Shown here: one piece after another, positions 12,451 to 23,925 of the stretch
Layout: every line of letters begins with the position of its first letter
Position numbering within the stretch: position 1 is the stretch's first letter
DNA from: Styela clava
Taxonomy: Eukaryota; Chordata; Ascidiacea; Stolidobranchia; Styelidae
NCBI RefSeq assembly: GCF_964204865.1
Contig: NC_135260.1
Coordinates: 21,622,001-21,686,000 of the forward strand
DNA: 64,000 nucleotides
Direction: 5' to 3'
Notes under the pieces: generated by a model
The model's input: the letters and a program-made list of their open reading frames with translations, nothing else
What the model was told of the DNA's origin: nothing
The model's database searches: none
Translations under genes and position numbers: made by a program

Positions 12451-13290
12451 TCCATACAAGTAGGCCATAATGAAGAATGTGCGCCACAAAAATTGGCATG
12501 TTTCTATACGAGTAGGCCATAATGAAGAATTCGCGCCACAAAAATTTGGCACGTCTCTCTCTATACAAGTATGCCATAATGAAGAATGTGCGCCACAAAA
12601 ATTGGCACGTCTCCTTTATACGAAGAATGTGCGCCACAAAAATTGGCACGTCTCTCTCTATACAATTATGCCATAATGAAGAATGTGCGCCACAAAAATT
12701 GGCACGTCTCCTTTATACGAATAATGTGCGCCACAAAAATTGGCACGTCTCTCTATACAAGTATGCCATAATGAAGAATGTGCGCCACAAAAATTGGCAT
12801 GTTTCTATACGAGTAGGCCATAATGAAGAATTCGCGCCACAAAAATTTACAAAAATTTGGCACGTCTCTCTCTATACAAGTATGCCATAATGAAGAATGT
12901 GCGCCACAAAAATTTGGCAAGTCTCTCTATACAAGTGGGCCATAATGAAGAATGTGCGCCACAAAAATTGGCACGTCTCTATACGAGTGGGCCATAATGA
13001 AGAATGCGCGCCACAAAAATTGGCACGTCTCTATACAAGTATGCCATAATGAAGAATGTGCGCCACAAAAATTGGCACGTCTCTCCATACAAGTAGGCCA
13101 TAATGAAGAATGTGCGCCACAAAAATTGGCATGTTTCTATACGAGTAGGCCATAATGAAGAATTCGCGCCACAAAAATTTGGCACGTCTCTCTCTATACA
13201 AGTATGCCATAATGAAGAATGTGCGCCACAAAAATTGGCACGTCTCCTTTATACGAAGAATGTGCGCCACAAAAATTGGCACGTCTCTCT
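12451..13290. repeat. Higher-order repeat of about 633 bp inside the satellite
   Basis: The variant string CTCTCCATACAAGTAGGCC occurs at about 12449 and again at about 13082, followed in both places by the same succession of variant units (a TTTCTATACGAG unit, a TTCGCGCC unit, a CTCTCTCTATACAAG unit, a CTCCTTTATACGAAG unit) for about 200 bp. This shows multi-unit block duplication as well as single-unit expansion. Confidence 0.85.
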
Positions 13291-14702
13291 CTATACAATT
13301 ATGCCATAATGAAGAATGTGCGCCACAAAAATTTGGCACGTCTCCTCTATACAAGTAGGCCATAATGAAGAAGGTGCGCCACAAAAATTTGGCACGTCTC
13401 TATACAAGTATGCCATAATGAAGAATGTGCGCCACAAAAATTGGCACGTCTCTCTATACAAGTAGGCCATAATGAAGAATGTGCCCCACAAAAATTAGCA
13501 TGTTTCTATACAAGTAGGCCATAATGAAGAATTCGCGCCATAAAAATTTGGCACGTCTCTCTCTATACAAGTGGGCCATAATGAAGAATGTGCGCCGCAA
13601 AAATTTGGCAAGTCTTTCTATACAAGTGGGCCATAATGAAGAATGTGCGCCACAAAAATTGGCACGTCTCTATACAAGTGGGCCATAATGAAGAATGCGC
13701 GCCACAAAAATTGGCACGTCTCTATACAAGTATGCCATAATGAAGAATGTGCGCCACAAAAATTGGCACGTCTCCTTTATACGAATAATGTGCGCCACAA
13801 AAATTGGCACGTCTCTCTATACAAGTAGGCCATAATGAAGAATGTGCGCCACAAAAATTGGCATGTTTCTATACGAGTAGGCCATAATGAAGAATTCGCG
13901 CCACAAAAATTTACAAAAATTTGGCACTTCTCTATACAACGTTATACAACGTCTCTATACAAGTATGCCATAATGAAGAATGTGCGCCACAAAAATTGGC
14001 ATGTTTCTATACGAGTAGGCCATAATGAAGAATTCGCGCCACAAAAATTTACAAAAATTTGGCACGTCTCTATACAACGTTATACAACGTCTCTATACAA
14101 GTATGCCATAATGGAGAATGTGCGCCACAACACGTCTCTATCTATACAACTAGGCCATAATGAAGAATGTGCGCCACAAAAAATTGGCACGTTTCTATAC
14201 AAGTAGGCCATACATAATGAAGAATGCGCGCCACAAAAATTTGGCACGTCTCTATACAAGTGGGCCATAATGAAGAATGTGCACCACAAAAATTTGGCAC
14301 GTCTCTATACAGGTAGGCCATAATGAAGAATGTGCGCTACAAAAATTTGGCACGTCTCTATACAACGTCTCTATACAAGTATGCCATAATGAAGAATGTG
14401 CGCCACAAAAATTGGCACGTCTCTATACAAGTAGGCCATAATGAAGAATGCGCGCCACAAAAATTTGGCACGTGTCTGCACTATACAAGTAGGCCATAAT
14501 GAAGAATGTGCGCCACAAAAATTTGGCACGTCTCTCTCTATACAAGTATGCCATAATGAAGAATGTGCGCCACAAAAATTTGGCACGTCTCTGCTGTACA
14601 AGTGGGCCATAATGAAGAATGTGCGCCACAAAAATTTGGCAAGTCTCTCTATGTAAGTGGGCCATAATGAAGAATGTGCGCCACAAAAATTGGCACGTCT
14701 CT

Positions 14703-15030
14703 ATATAAGTGGGCTATACAAGTAGGCCATAATGAAGAATGTGCGCCACAAAAATTTGGCACGTCTCTATACAAGTATGCCATAATGAAGAATGTGCGCC
14801 ACACAAATTGGCACGTCTCTCTATATAAGTGGGCTATACAAGTAGGCCATAATGAAGAATGTGCGCCACAAAAATTTGGCACGTCTCTATACAAGTATGC
14901 CATAATGAAGAATGTGCGCCACACAAATTGGCACGTCTCTCTATATAAGTGGGCTATACAAGTAGGCCATAATGAAGAATGTGCGCCACACAAATTGGCA
15001 CGTCTCTCTATATAAGTGGGCTATACAAGT
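14703..15030. repeat. 120-bp higher-order repeat inside the satellite
   Basis: TATAAGTGGGCTATACAAGT occurs at 14703, 14823 and 14943, exactly 120 bp apart, with a shortened fourth occurrence near 15010. Each period contains two variant 53-bp units plus a 14-bp extra segment (TATAAGTGGGCTAT). Confidence 0.9.
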
Positions 15031-16532
15031 AGGCCATAATGAAGAATGTGCGCCACAAAAATTTGGCACGTCTCTATACAAGTATGCCATAATGAAGAAT
15101 GTGCGCCACAAAAATTGGCACGTTTCTATACAAGTAGGCCAGAATTCGCGCCACAAAAATTTGGCACGTCTCTATACAAGTATGCCATAATGAAGAATGT
15201 GCGCCACACAAATTGGCACGTCTCTCTATATAAGTGGGCCATAATGAAGAATGTGCGCCACAAAAATTGTCATGTTTCTATACAAGTAGGCCATAATGAA
15301 GAATTCGCGCCACAAAAATTTGGCACGTCTCTATACAAGTATGCCATAATGAAGAATGTGCGCCACAAAAATTGGCACGTCTCCTTTATACAAGTAGGCC
15401 ATAATGAAGAATGTGCGCCACACAAATTGGCACGTCTCTCTATATAAGTGGGCCATAATGAAGAATGTGCGCCACAAAAATTGGCATGTTTCTATACAAG
15501 TAGGCCATAATGAAGAATTCGCGCCACAAAAATTTGGCACGTCTCTATACAAGTATGCCATAATGAAGAATGTGCGCCACAAAAATTGGCATGTTTCTAT
15601 ACAAGTAGGCCAGAATTCGCGCCACAAAAATTTGGCACGTCTCTATACAAGTATGCCATAATGAAGAATGTGCGCCTCAAAAATTTGGCACGTCTCTATA
15701 CAAGTGGGCCATAATGAAGAATGTGCTCCACAAAAATTTGGCACGTCTCTATACAAGTATGCCATAATGAAGAATGTGCGCCTCAAAAATTTGGCACGTC
15801 TCTATACAAGTAGGCCATAATGAAGAATGTGCTCCACAAAAATTGGCATGTTTCTATACAAGTAGGCCAGAATTCGCGCCACAAAAATTTGGCACGTCTC
15901 TATACAAGTATGCCATAATGAAGAATGTGCGCCTCAAAAATTTGGCACGTCTCTATACAAATATGCCATAATGAAGAATGTGCGCTACAAATATTTGGCA
16001 CGTCTCTATACAAATATGCCATAATGAAGAATGTGCGCCACAAAAATTGGCACGTCTCTATCTATACAAGTAGGCCATAATGAAGAATGCTTGGCACGTC
16101 TCCTCTATACAAGTAGGCCATAATGAAGAATGTGCGCCACAAAAATTTGGCACGTCTCTATACAAGTATGCCATAATGAAGAGTGTGCGCCACAATGGCA
16201 CGTCTCCATACAAGTGGGCCATAATGAAGAATGTGCACCACAAAAATTTGGCACGTCTCTATACGAGTAAGCCATAATGAAGAATGTGCGCTACAAAAAT
16301 TTGGCACGTCTCTATACAAGTAGGTTATAATGAAAAATGTGCGCCACAAAAATTAGGCACGTCTCTATACAAATAGGCTATATTGAAGAATGTGCGCCAC
16401 AAAAATTTGGCACGTCTCTATACAAGCAGGCCATAATGAAGAATGTGCGCTACAAAAATTAGGCACGTCACTATACATGTAGGTTTTAATGAAGAAAGAA
16501 TGTGCGCCACTAAAATTTGGCACGTCTCTATA

Positions 16533-16983
16533 CGAGTAGGTCTTACTTTGATATCGTACTATTACTAAACCTGATATATCATGTTAAACTTTTCGCAGAA
16601 ACGTTAACCTAAAAGTTCCGGAACTGCACTGCTTCGAAATAAAATAGAGGATTCCCTAATTCTATAAAATAACAAGGTGTATTATTGCCTTGCAGCGTCA
16701 TCTTGGGGCGATGCTGTTCTCGCATAAAAACGTTTCGCGCTTTGCAAATTTTGTATTCAAGTTTTAAGCTATTTTAAGGTTGCCGCTGACAAGTAGACCG
16801 AATGGTCATTTCGGGGTTTTCCTGCCATCCGGTACAAATTTTTTTGTGATCTTACTTGTTTTCAATCTTGTTATGCTTTGCCGAGATGGCTAATGAAAAA
16901 CGATTTGATTGATTGATTGATTCCATCTGGCATTTGTGCAAAGCGAGGTAATAACCTTGTTCCCAGTGCCCCTTTCATTAGAG
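16533..16983. other. Spacer with a (TTGA)n-tailed retroposon 3' end
   Basis: No gene. At about 16880-16922 the sequence GCTAATGAAAAACGATTTGA runs into GATTGATTGATTGATT. Tails of the same type appear at 33104-33140 (plus) and 32246-32270 (minus), so this is probably the 3' end of a non-LTR retroposon family. Confidence 0.5.
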
Positions 16984-17300
16984 CAGTGGTTATCAACCTT
17001 TTACTGTACAGACATGGCACGTCACTTGCGCGGTGCTGATACGTAAATCTTCAAAAAAACAGAAGAAATTAAATTGAATTTAAATTCTAATCTGGGAAAG
17101 CTTCCCTTTTACGATATTCTCAAAGGAACAAAAATTTGCTACACAAAGAATGAACATGTGGCTTTTTTACGCATAGCAGTTTTGTACAAACAAGCTCATC
17201 CTTCTCACTATCTTCACTGAAAATTTAATTTGAGAAAATAAATTTGTTTCCTCCAATATTTTATTAATTTATTAAAGTTAAATGAGTCGCCAAACCACTG
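16984..17300. mobile_element. Non-autonomous hAT element
   Basis: The left end CAGTGGTTATCAACCTTTTA at 16984 and the right end TCGCCAAACCACTG at 17287-17300 are inverted over the outer bases (CAGTGGTT). The flanks CATTAGAG and CCATAGAT agree at only 5 of 8 positions, so the target duplication is weak. No transposase is encoded in 317 bp. Confidence 0.55.
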
Positions 17301-18537
17301 CCATAGATAGAGTATTTAAGTCCTCGTCGCTCGCTTGGAATTAAAAAATCAAAGACCGAAATGTAATAAACAAAATGTATTCATGCCAGTGCGACCCGTG
17401 TATAATCATACTTCGCGCTACCCCATCTACGGGGACAGGATGAGCGCTGTAAGTTCTCCCATCATTTTATGAGTATAAAAACCATTCCATCGGTAACAAC
17501 CAATCGGCAAAAGCGACAATTTTTAACGATAAGAAAGTGTCTTTAAAACCGGTCCAAGTCAAGGGATTAATAAATATAGACATAGTTTGTTTTGAAACCT
17601 CTTTTAAAAGGAAAGGCAATATTTACCCAGATAAATACAATGACATATTAACAGAAACTTCGGGAAAGCAGACAAAACCTAAAATAAGGTTTAAAACGTT
17701 ACTATGAAGAAAGGAAAGTTTTACTTTTTAAACTGTATTTTGATTCAAGTTACACTAACTGATCTTTGCTCGGTATAAGTGCACGATATAAGAACCTCTA
17801 CCGCTAAAATAAAACAAAAATAAAGACACTTCCTTAGAAATAAGGGCAAAAATATTTTCTTCGTCCTGTTTTAAAACACATACAGGCGCAAAAATTGAGT
17901 TTTTAATTTTCTAATAAGCGTTCTTGAAAATATTTTACATTGATTGATTGATACTACTGATTATATTAGACATATACCGATGCCACTTTTGTCGTTGAAA
18001 CCGATCCGATACCAACCAAAAACGTCGTTAACAATAACACAATAATATATATACACATTATTTCAGCTTGAAAATGAGATTCTAGAAAATGATAAATAAA
18101 ACTGATTTAATGTATTGTGCAGCAGAGACGCTATTAGAAAACTCACAACGATTTGATTATACTATAGATCAGTGAGTGGTTTCCAAACTTTTTTCCGTTT
18201 TTTTCTTTTATTTTTTTTTTCATTTCATTTTATTTTGTTTTTTTATTGGATGGAGGAAAATTGAAACCGAAATCGCTTTTTATTTTTCGAGTCGGCGCGG
18301 ATTTAAATTTTTTATGTCGGTTGTTATGGTGAAAAAAATTCCTGCTATGTTAGGTCACTATCGAAACTGAGGATGAAAATAATTAATTACAACACAATTT
18401 ACTTTTAGATTTATTGCCGGGACCGCACAAACTATCTCGATCAAATTGAAATATAACGATAATAATTGTAAAGTATTTTCAATCAAAAACATCCGACGTG
18501 TTATAAGTACTTCAAGTTGGCGCTAATTGAAATCCTT
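17301..18537. other. AT-rich spacer without recognised genes
   Basis: Contains a T-rich low-complexity run at 18186-18245. CAGTGAGTGGTTTCCAAACT at about 18171 resembles the hAT terminus family and may be the end of the element whose transposase relic follows on the minus strand. Confidence 0.45.
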
Positions 18538-19724
18538 TCATGACGACTGTAATTTATGCCGATTCGAAAACGGTTGCCTACGATAATGATAAAAAATGAA
18601 ATAATTGATGTGCTCCATATTCTGCATTCTTATAAACACGAAAAACGATATTCGAAGGTCGCGAAATTCAAATTTAAGGCACAACCGTATGTCATCTACC
18701 ACACTCAACCTATTTCTGTGTTTTGTTTCAAGTACAGTCATTGCACTGAATCCTGCTTCACAGAGGTATGTTGTTGCAAAAGGAATCAACTCTTTTATCA
18801 CAAATTTTGACAGTCGGATAAATCGTAATACTGTTCAAGTTTTTTAGTAAGATGCTCAGATATGGTATCCCGCAAATTGATGTTTCTTTCAAATATATAT
18901 ACAGGGTGTCTCGAAAGTAATTATACACTTTTAATTTTGATTTGAAGTAGTAAAATTTAGGTATTCTTTGCATTTTTCAGCAACCCACAGAATGACATGG
19001 AGATTGACCCGAGAAATGAGGTTTCAACAACCCGCAATAATAAATTTTACTATTTATCCATATAATGTTTCCTAAAGAAATGAACGCTCTATGATGAGTA
19101 CCTGTAAATCAAAATTAAAAGTGTATATAATACTTACTTTTGAGACACGCTGTATAAGCTGGAAAAACATATCATAAATATTCCATATCACGTAACTTTT
19201 CCTTCCACGGGGTCAACTTTTTGTGAAACGCTGTAATTTTTGCGTTGTGATCAATGACAGTGAATCCAGGACCTTGCATGACTTATTCGAATCAAGTGCG
19301 AATTCAGCGAGGCACAAAAAAGAAAACAGGCGTTGATTGAGAGGTCTTGCCCTAATGTAGTTCACGAATTTTATAACAGCATCTAGTGTTTCCTGCAACT
19401 CCTCAAACAGTGAGTCCATTTTATCTCTGGGACTTTCCAGACTTGATACCCGTATTTGTCGCTGCGCCATCAGTACAAATTCCCGCACAATTCACCCATG
19501 GGATTTGAATGTTGAATGAAAAATCTGTCACGAAAAAATCACTGTAACGGCAGAGCTTTACGAAAGGTAAATTTGTCCAGGTGAATGGCATAGGAAGGAG
19601 AAGCTTTCGTTTGATTAACGATTTTGGGAAGCATATCACCGGACATGTCTTCGATTCGATAGAGTTCAACTTTTCGCTCCCTTTTTCTCCTATACATAAT
19701 GATGTTTACAAATTTTCTCATCAC
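18538..19724 (-). pseudogene. Degraded hAT transposase, FAM200/SCAND3-like
   Basis: Reading the minus strand from high to low coordinates, three separate frames match successive parts of one transposase. About 19670-19480 has VNCAGICTDGAATNTG, corresponding to the CTDGA motif of the catalytic core. About 19488-19213 has FVNYIRARPLNQRLFSFLC. About 18801-18640 has TTYLCEAGFSAMTVLETKHR, then RLSVVDDIRL, the C-terminal dimerisation motif. The frames differ and stops intervene, so it is inactive. A Tc1/mariner-like element (18902-19151) sits between the second and third pieces. These motifs resemble the hAT lineage that gave rise to vertebrate FAM200, ZBED5 and SCAND3. The 5' part was not located. 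Confidence 0.8.
18902..19151. mobile_element. Tc1/mariner-like MITE, TA target site
   Basis: The left end CAGGGTGTCTCGAAAGTAAT followed by TATACACTTTTAATTTTGAT is inverted at the right as ATCAAAATTAAAAGTGTATA, ending TTTTGAGACACGCTG at 19151. The dinucleotide TA flanks both sides. At 250 bp it has no coding capacity. It interrupts a hAT transposase relic, so it inserted later than that element. Confidence 0.85.
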
Positions 19725-20446
19725 TGGTAGTAACGATTTTTCTCCGATTTTATGTGGTTTCTTTTGCTATTTCGAAAGAGCTTTATTCCACTCTATAACC
19801 ATTTTTATGTGTATGAGAATTTTCTTTCCATATTTGAAAAATGTTTCTCTGCAGAAATTGGAAATCGGTCAGACAAAACGTTACAGAAATAGATTTGCTT
19901 TTAGGGTACAAAAAGACTCTTGAATTGCTTGCGTGACGCGCACTTGTGCAAAGGCACAGAGCAATGGGATGGGAATCGATAGTTATGTCCCTATATTTAT
20001 GTAAAGAATGTCAGGTTGATGCAGCTTACTTAGTGTCATAAATCCATTTTTAAAATGAGGGAACCTGTTGTTTGTGCGTTAGATACAAAATCATTTAAAA
20101 AAATTGAATCCCACCACGACATACCTATACCACTGCCCTGTTTGAAATCCTTTTGAAATTCTTTTGCTGTTTCGAATGATTACACATATATCATTCCTCA
20201 ATTTCTATTCCATTCACACTAGGTTTTGATTTCGACGATGAAAATTCCAAAACGATTGAAATATCTATTTCAAGATTTTTGCAAAAATATCATCCGATTA
20301 TCAATAAACGGGTCATGGATGTTGACCTTAGAGCAGTGCTCGTCAACCGGGTTTATAGTACACCCCTGGGTATACCAAAAAGTTCAAAGGGTGTACCACA
20401 TCGATAGGTGGTGTACCAAGGGTGTATCGAACCGAATGCTGTAGGG
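19725..20446. other. Spacer without recognised genes
   Basis: No gene. CAGTGCTCGTCAACCGG at about 20336, followed by a repetitive GGTGTACCA-type motif up to 20446, looks like transposon-end sequence but no partner end was found. Confidence 0.35.
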
Positions 20447-20674
20447 CAGGGCTACTCAACAATTTTTACCGGAGATCCGCATACAAAATTTCAAAAATAT
20501 TTGGATCCGGTCTTTCCAAAAATTATATTTCGGCATCCTTAAACACGCACTTCCTCCGCCGACTAATGATTATCAGCTAATCAAGATTGCGTTATAGTTA
20601 TTTTCATTTATATTTAAATCTATACAAGTGATTTTATAAAAGAAAACTTCAATAGTGGGGCTAGAGTAGCCCTG
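20447..20674. mobile_element. Non-autonomous hAT MITE with exact 8-bp TSD
   Basis: The left end CAGGGCTACTCAACAATTTT is matched by the right end CTAGAGTAGCCCTG. It is flanked on both sides by the identical octamer CTGTAGGG (20439-20446 and 20675-20682), the target duplication length of hAT transposition. It is 228 bp long and has no coding frame. Confidence 0.9.
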
Positions 20675-20682
20675 CTGTAGGG

Positions 20683-21806
20683 TACACACTTTCTTGATAT
20701 GCTTATTAAATTAGATACTGAAGTTTTAAGAGGCATGTAACATAACATTTTTGGTTTGATAATTCCTTTTCGCCTCATAACCCCCACAGATATCGTGTTC
20801 AACTACATTCCAACATGTAGAAGTTGTTTATCGTAGCTTTTCAGAGTCCACAGGCATGGCAATACCATAATATACTGCTTTCTATGGGTGTTAAGTGTAC
20901 CCAAGATAAGGTAACATAATGTCCAATGGGTATAATTTATTTAGTACTATAAATGCAGATATCAATATATCAACATATCCGGGAGAAATGTCGGTATATA
21001 ACGCCGATAATTGTTTTATTTCGCCGTATTATGTTATCCGTCGTCGTATAAAGAGTAAATCTGAAACACGCATTTTCGACTGAAAATAGGGCAGTAATTG
21101 CCAACGAAAATACCACAAGTCTTGATTTATGAGCCAGTGATAGATAAAAGAAAACGCTATTCTAGGCGCTGTTGAATTACCAAAATTTCGTAATAATCAT
21201 ATTCACTGAATTTGCAAGGGTAACTTTCCACGGGATGTAACTCTTTTAAACTGGCATAATTCCGATGCTAAGTCCCCAAATAATCACGCGACGCGGAAGA
21301 AAACAATCGGCGATGCTAACAAAATTATCCTGTAAAATCCGACCGCCATTATTTGCGACTTTTTGAACATTTTAAAAAGAAGGGCTGTTTTTACATTCGT
21401 AGTTTTCATGGAACTTCCCCAAAAAATTTGTTTGCAGGATGGTCTAATATTTCAGAAAAGTTAATTTGACAGACTTTGTATCGTGTCATGTTTTTCATTT
21501 ACTCACCCTTCACCTATAGGGTAAGGGTAAAGTTCAAATCATCATTTATTCTTTGTCATTAAAAATTCACGGACTTCGTTCGCCCTGTATTAGATTTTTT
21601 TCTGAGTACTTCTCACCAAAATAAAATGTTCGAAATGCATGATTAACAGTATATATGTACAAAGTTTATTTCGTCGTGCATAAAATCACAAAATAATACA
21701 GAACGCAAAATACTGTAATATTATGGAACTGTGTGGTGGTTTTCGGTCAATTCAGCGCAAAAATCTTGTGGGATGGGTTCTCTAAAATTAGCAGTAACTA
21801 TCCGGT
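20683..21806. other. Spacer without recognised genes
   Basis: Nothing supported as a gene, RNA or element in this stretch. Confidence 0.4.
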
Positions 21807-22064
21807 TAACCGGATAATTAAAATACGAAATACCCGGATATACCCGTTATCCGGATAGTAAAAATTATAGGTATCCGAACTAACCCTCTACCGAATTTAT
21901 CGGAATCTCCCATTATTTACAAACAGCCATCCCCTAACCGGATAATTAAAATACGAAATACCCGGATATACCCGTTATCCGGATAGTAAAAATTATAGGT
22001 ATCCGAACTAACCCTCTACCGAATTTATCGGAATCTCCCATTATTTACAAACAGCCATCCCTGT
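21807..22064. repeat. Two-copy tandem repeat, period 128 bp
   Basis: TAACCGGATAATTAAAATAC starts at 21807 and again at 21935, and the following sequence through AAACAGCCATCCC is repeated essentially without change, pointing to a recent duplication. Each unit has several TATCCGGATA-like palindromes (CCGGATA/TATCCGG). Confidence 0.93.
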
Positions 22065-23688
22065 CAAAACTTTAGCCTATATCCAATACTCCATGAACAT
22101 AGCCCATACAAAAATTTCACATCAAAACTCATGAATATTGATAGTATTAACATTTTGTTTAAATGTGGGTTATCACGGAAAACTTTTTGCGGCGAATTTA
22201 AATCCATATAACTTTTTGGTGTTCGCCGCTTACAAAAAGAGAACTTCGTTTGCGAGACACAAAGTTTTTAAAAGTCAACCTCGCAGAAATCGGAGGCAAG
22301 GTTAGGAAGGCAAATTTCGCGTTATGTGTTCTCATTTTGAACCGTGTGCTAGTCTTATTGGGCGTTGTATGTGACAAACGCTGCAGTGCAACCTTGGACG
22401 AGTTTTGGATGTCTTTTTTACAAATCCTATTAAATTATCGCCGCAAATGCCATCAAAATAATCGTGCCATTCCCATTTTCATGGTTTTGTAAAAACGGAA
22501 AAGCAAAAAAACCTCTTTGAATTTAAAAGAAAAATTTCCCACCAATAAGCGAAACCATGCAAATAATATTTGAATAAGGGAATATGATAGTTGACCTTCA
22601 CAAAACATGTCATGTAACTTATAATCATTACACTCCACCTAATTTTGAAATGGTCAGAGCTGGGATCACTAGTTGCATGCAGGCCTGTTTTAAAATTAGT
22701 TCAAATAATGTTATATGTCACGAACTCGCGTTTTTCGCCTCTGATCTCGTTATTACTCAAGGTGGGTTTGTGAAGCAGCATAAAAACAATGATTGGCGCC
22801 ATAGAAAATGGGAAATCTATCCTTCTTTAACGATAAATGGGAGGTGGAGTTTCGTTTTTTTTTTTACAAAATGAATTAAATTTAGTGAATCGTTGTTTTG
22901 CAAACAGCCGGCGTGCCAAATATTTCCCTCCAGTGATATGCTGAGAATTATTCTCGATAGTAATAGCATACCATCGCATATCAAAGAGTATTCTCAAAGA
23001 AATGGATGCATGTGATTTTTGACCCTGGTCTGAGTTCGATTCATCGTGAACGAGTCTATAACATTGATATTTTGTTATATATATATATCACTAAATTCCA
23101 GGGAATGCGTGCTTTTAACATTCGCGGTTACAATAAAATTTCTGTTAATACGACAAAATCCTATGTATTTCGTATGAATTTGGTGATTCCGTAAATCTGT
23201 AAAAAGTTTTTAAAAGTTTATTCTAGCGTAGAAATGCGAAATTTACATTCTCATTCCATCAATGTTGTGTCAGATATTGAAACTTTCTGAATGACTCTAA
23301 CAAATTCACTGAGAAGGGAAAGAGGACCTGACAAACTGTCTTTCTCGATCGATATATTTTCAGTCCGATTTTTTTTTTGCAATAGCGAATCGTGCACTTT
23401 GGGCACTGGGCACTTTGACCACTGTCGTTCATGGAAGCCCACGGCTCCGTATTCCGACAGCTGGTCAAGCGTTTCAGCGTGAGAAGTGGAATCGAGGTGC
23501 TTGTATAAAATGTCCTATTATGAATAAGAATTTTGCCGTTAATGCAAAAGCTTTATCTTTCATGTCTGCGCCATATACCTTATAATTTGTGAATTTAATT
23601 ATACTAATTTGGCCTAGGTCCCATTCAGTACTGACTATTGTCACATATTCTTAATAACGCTTTTTATCCTTATACAATTGCTTATTTC
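22065..23688. other. Spacer without recognised genes
   Basis: Open frames at 22250-22492, 22584-22874 and 23251-23482 have no recognisable domain and no convincing splice context. Confidence 0.4.
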
Positions 23689-23925
23689 TAGTGCATCCGG
23701 TTCCATTACATTTGAACACACGTACATTTGAACCCGTAATTTGAACTCACCACGATTGCACCTGCATATACTATTGCACCTATGGAAATTTGCACCTACG
23801 GATATTTGAACCCATACTAACCCTAACGCATGGAGTTTAGCACCCGCATATAGATTGAATATAGAATATACGGGTGCTAATGTATGGGTTCAAATGTACG
23901 TGAGTTCAAATGTGCTGTCATCGTA
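23689..23925. mobile_element. Foldback element with TTGAACCC-type inverted repeats
   Basis: The left side has ACATTTGAACACACGTACAT, TTTGAACCCGT and, further in, TTTGAACCCATAC and TAGCACCCGTATA-like motifs. The right side has the reverse forms: ATACGGGTGCTA, GTATGGGTTCAAATGTACGT and GAGTTCAAATGTGC. Repeated short inverted motifs suggest a MITE or foldback element. The ends and target duplication are not resolved. Confidence 0.55.

Larger units (their letters stand above)
10907..16532. repeat. Satellite array, 53-bp unit, about 100 copies
   Basis: The consensus unit runs GGCCATAATGAAGAATGTGC, then GCCACAAAAATTTGGCACGT, then CTCTATACAAGTA (53 bp). Variants differ at a few sites: GTGCGCC/GCGCGCC/TTCGCGCC, AAAATTTGG/AAAATTGG, TAGGCC/TGGGCC/TATGCC, and CTCTAT/CTCTCTCTAT. 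Units range from about 40 to 60 bp. The core GCCACAAAAATTTGGC is close to a palindrome (GCCA and TGGC flanking AAATTT). Many open frames of 60-130 codons cross the array on both strands; they arise because the unit contains few stops, and they are not genes. The right edge decays through variant units from about 16300. Confidence 0.97.

Noticed and set aside
10922..16349. Dozens of open frames of 60-133 codons on both strands
   Set aside because: They are translations of the 53-bp satellite in shifting frames; the same motifs recur in every frame and on both strands, and no start or splice context is distinctive.
10907..16532. CRISPR array
   Set aside because: Units are directly adjacent with no unique spacers and the context is eukaryotic, so this is a satellite.
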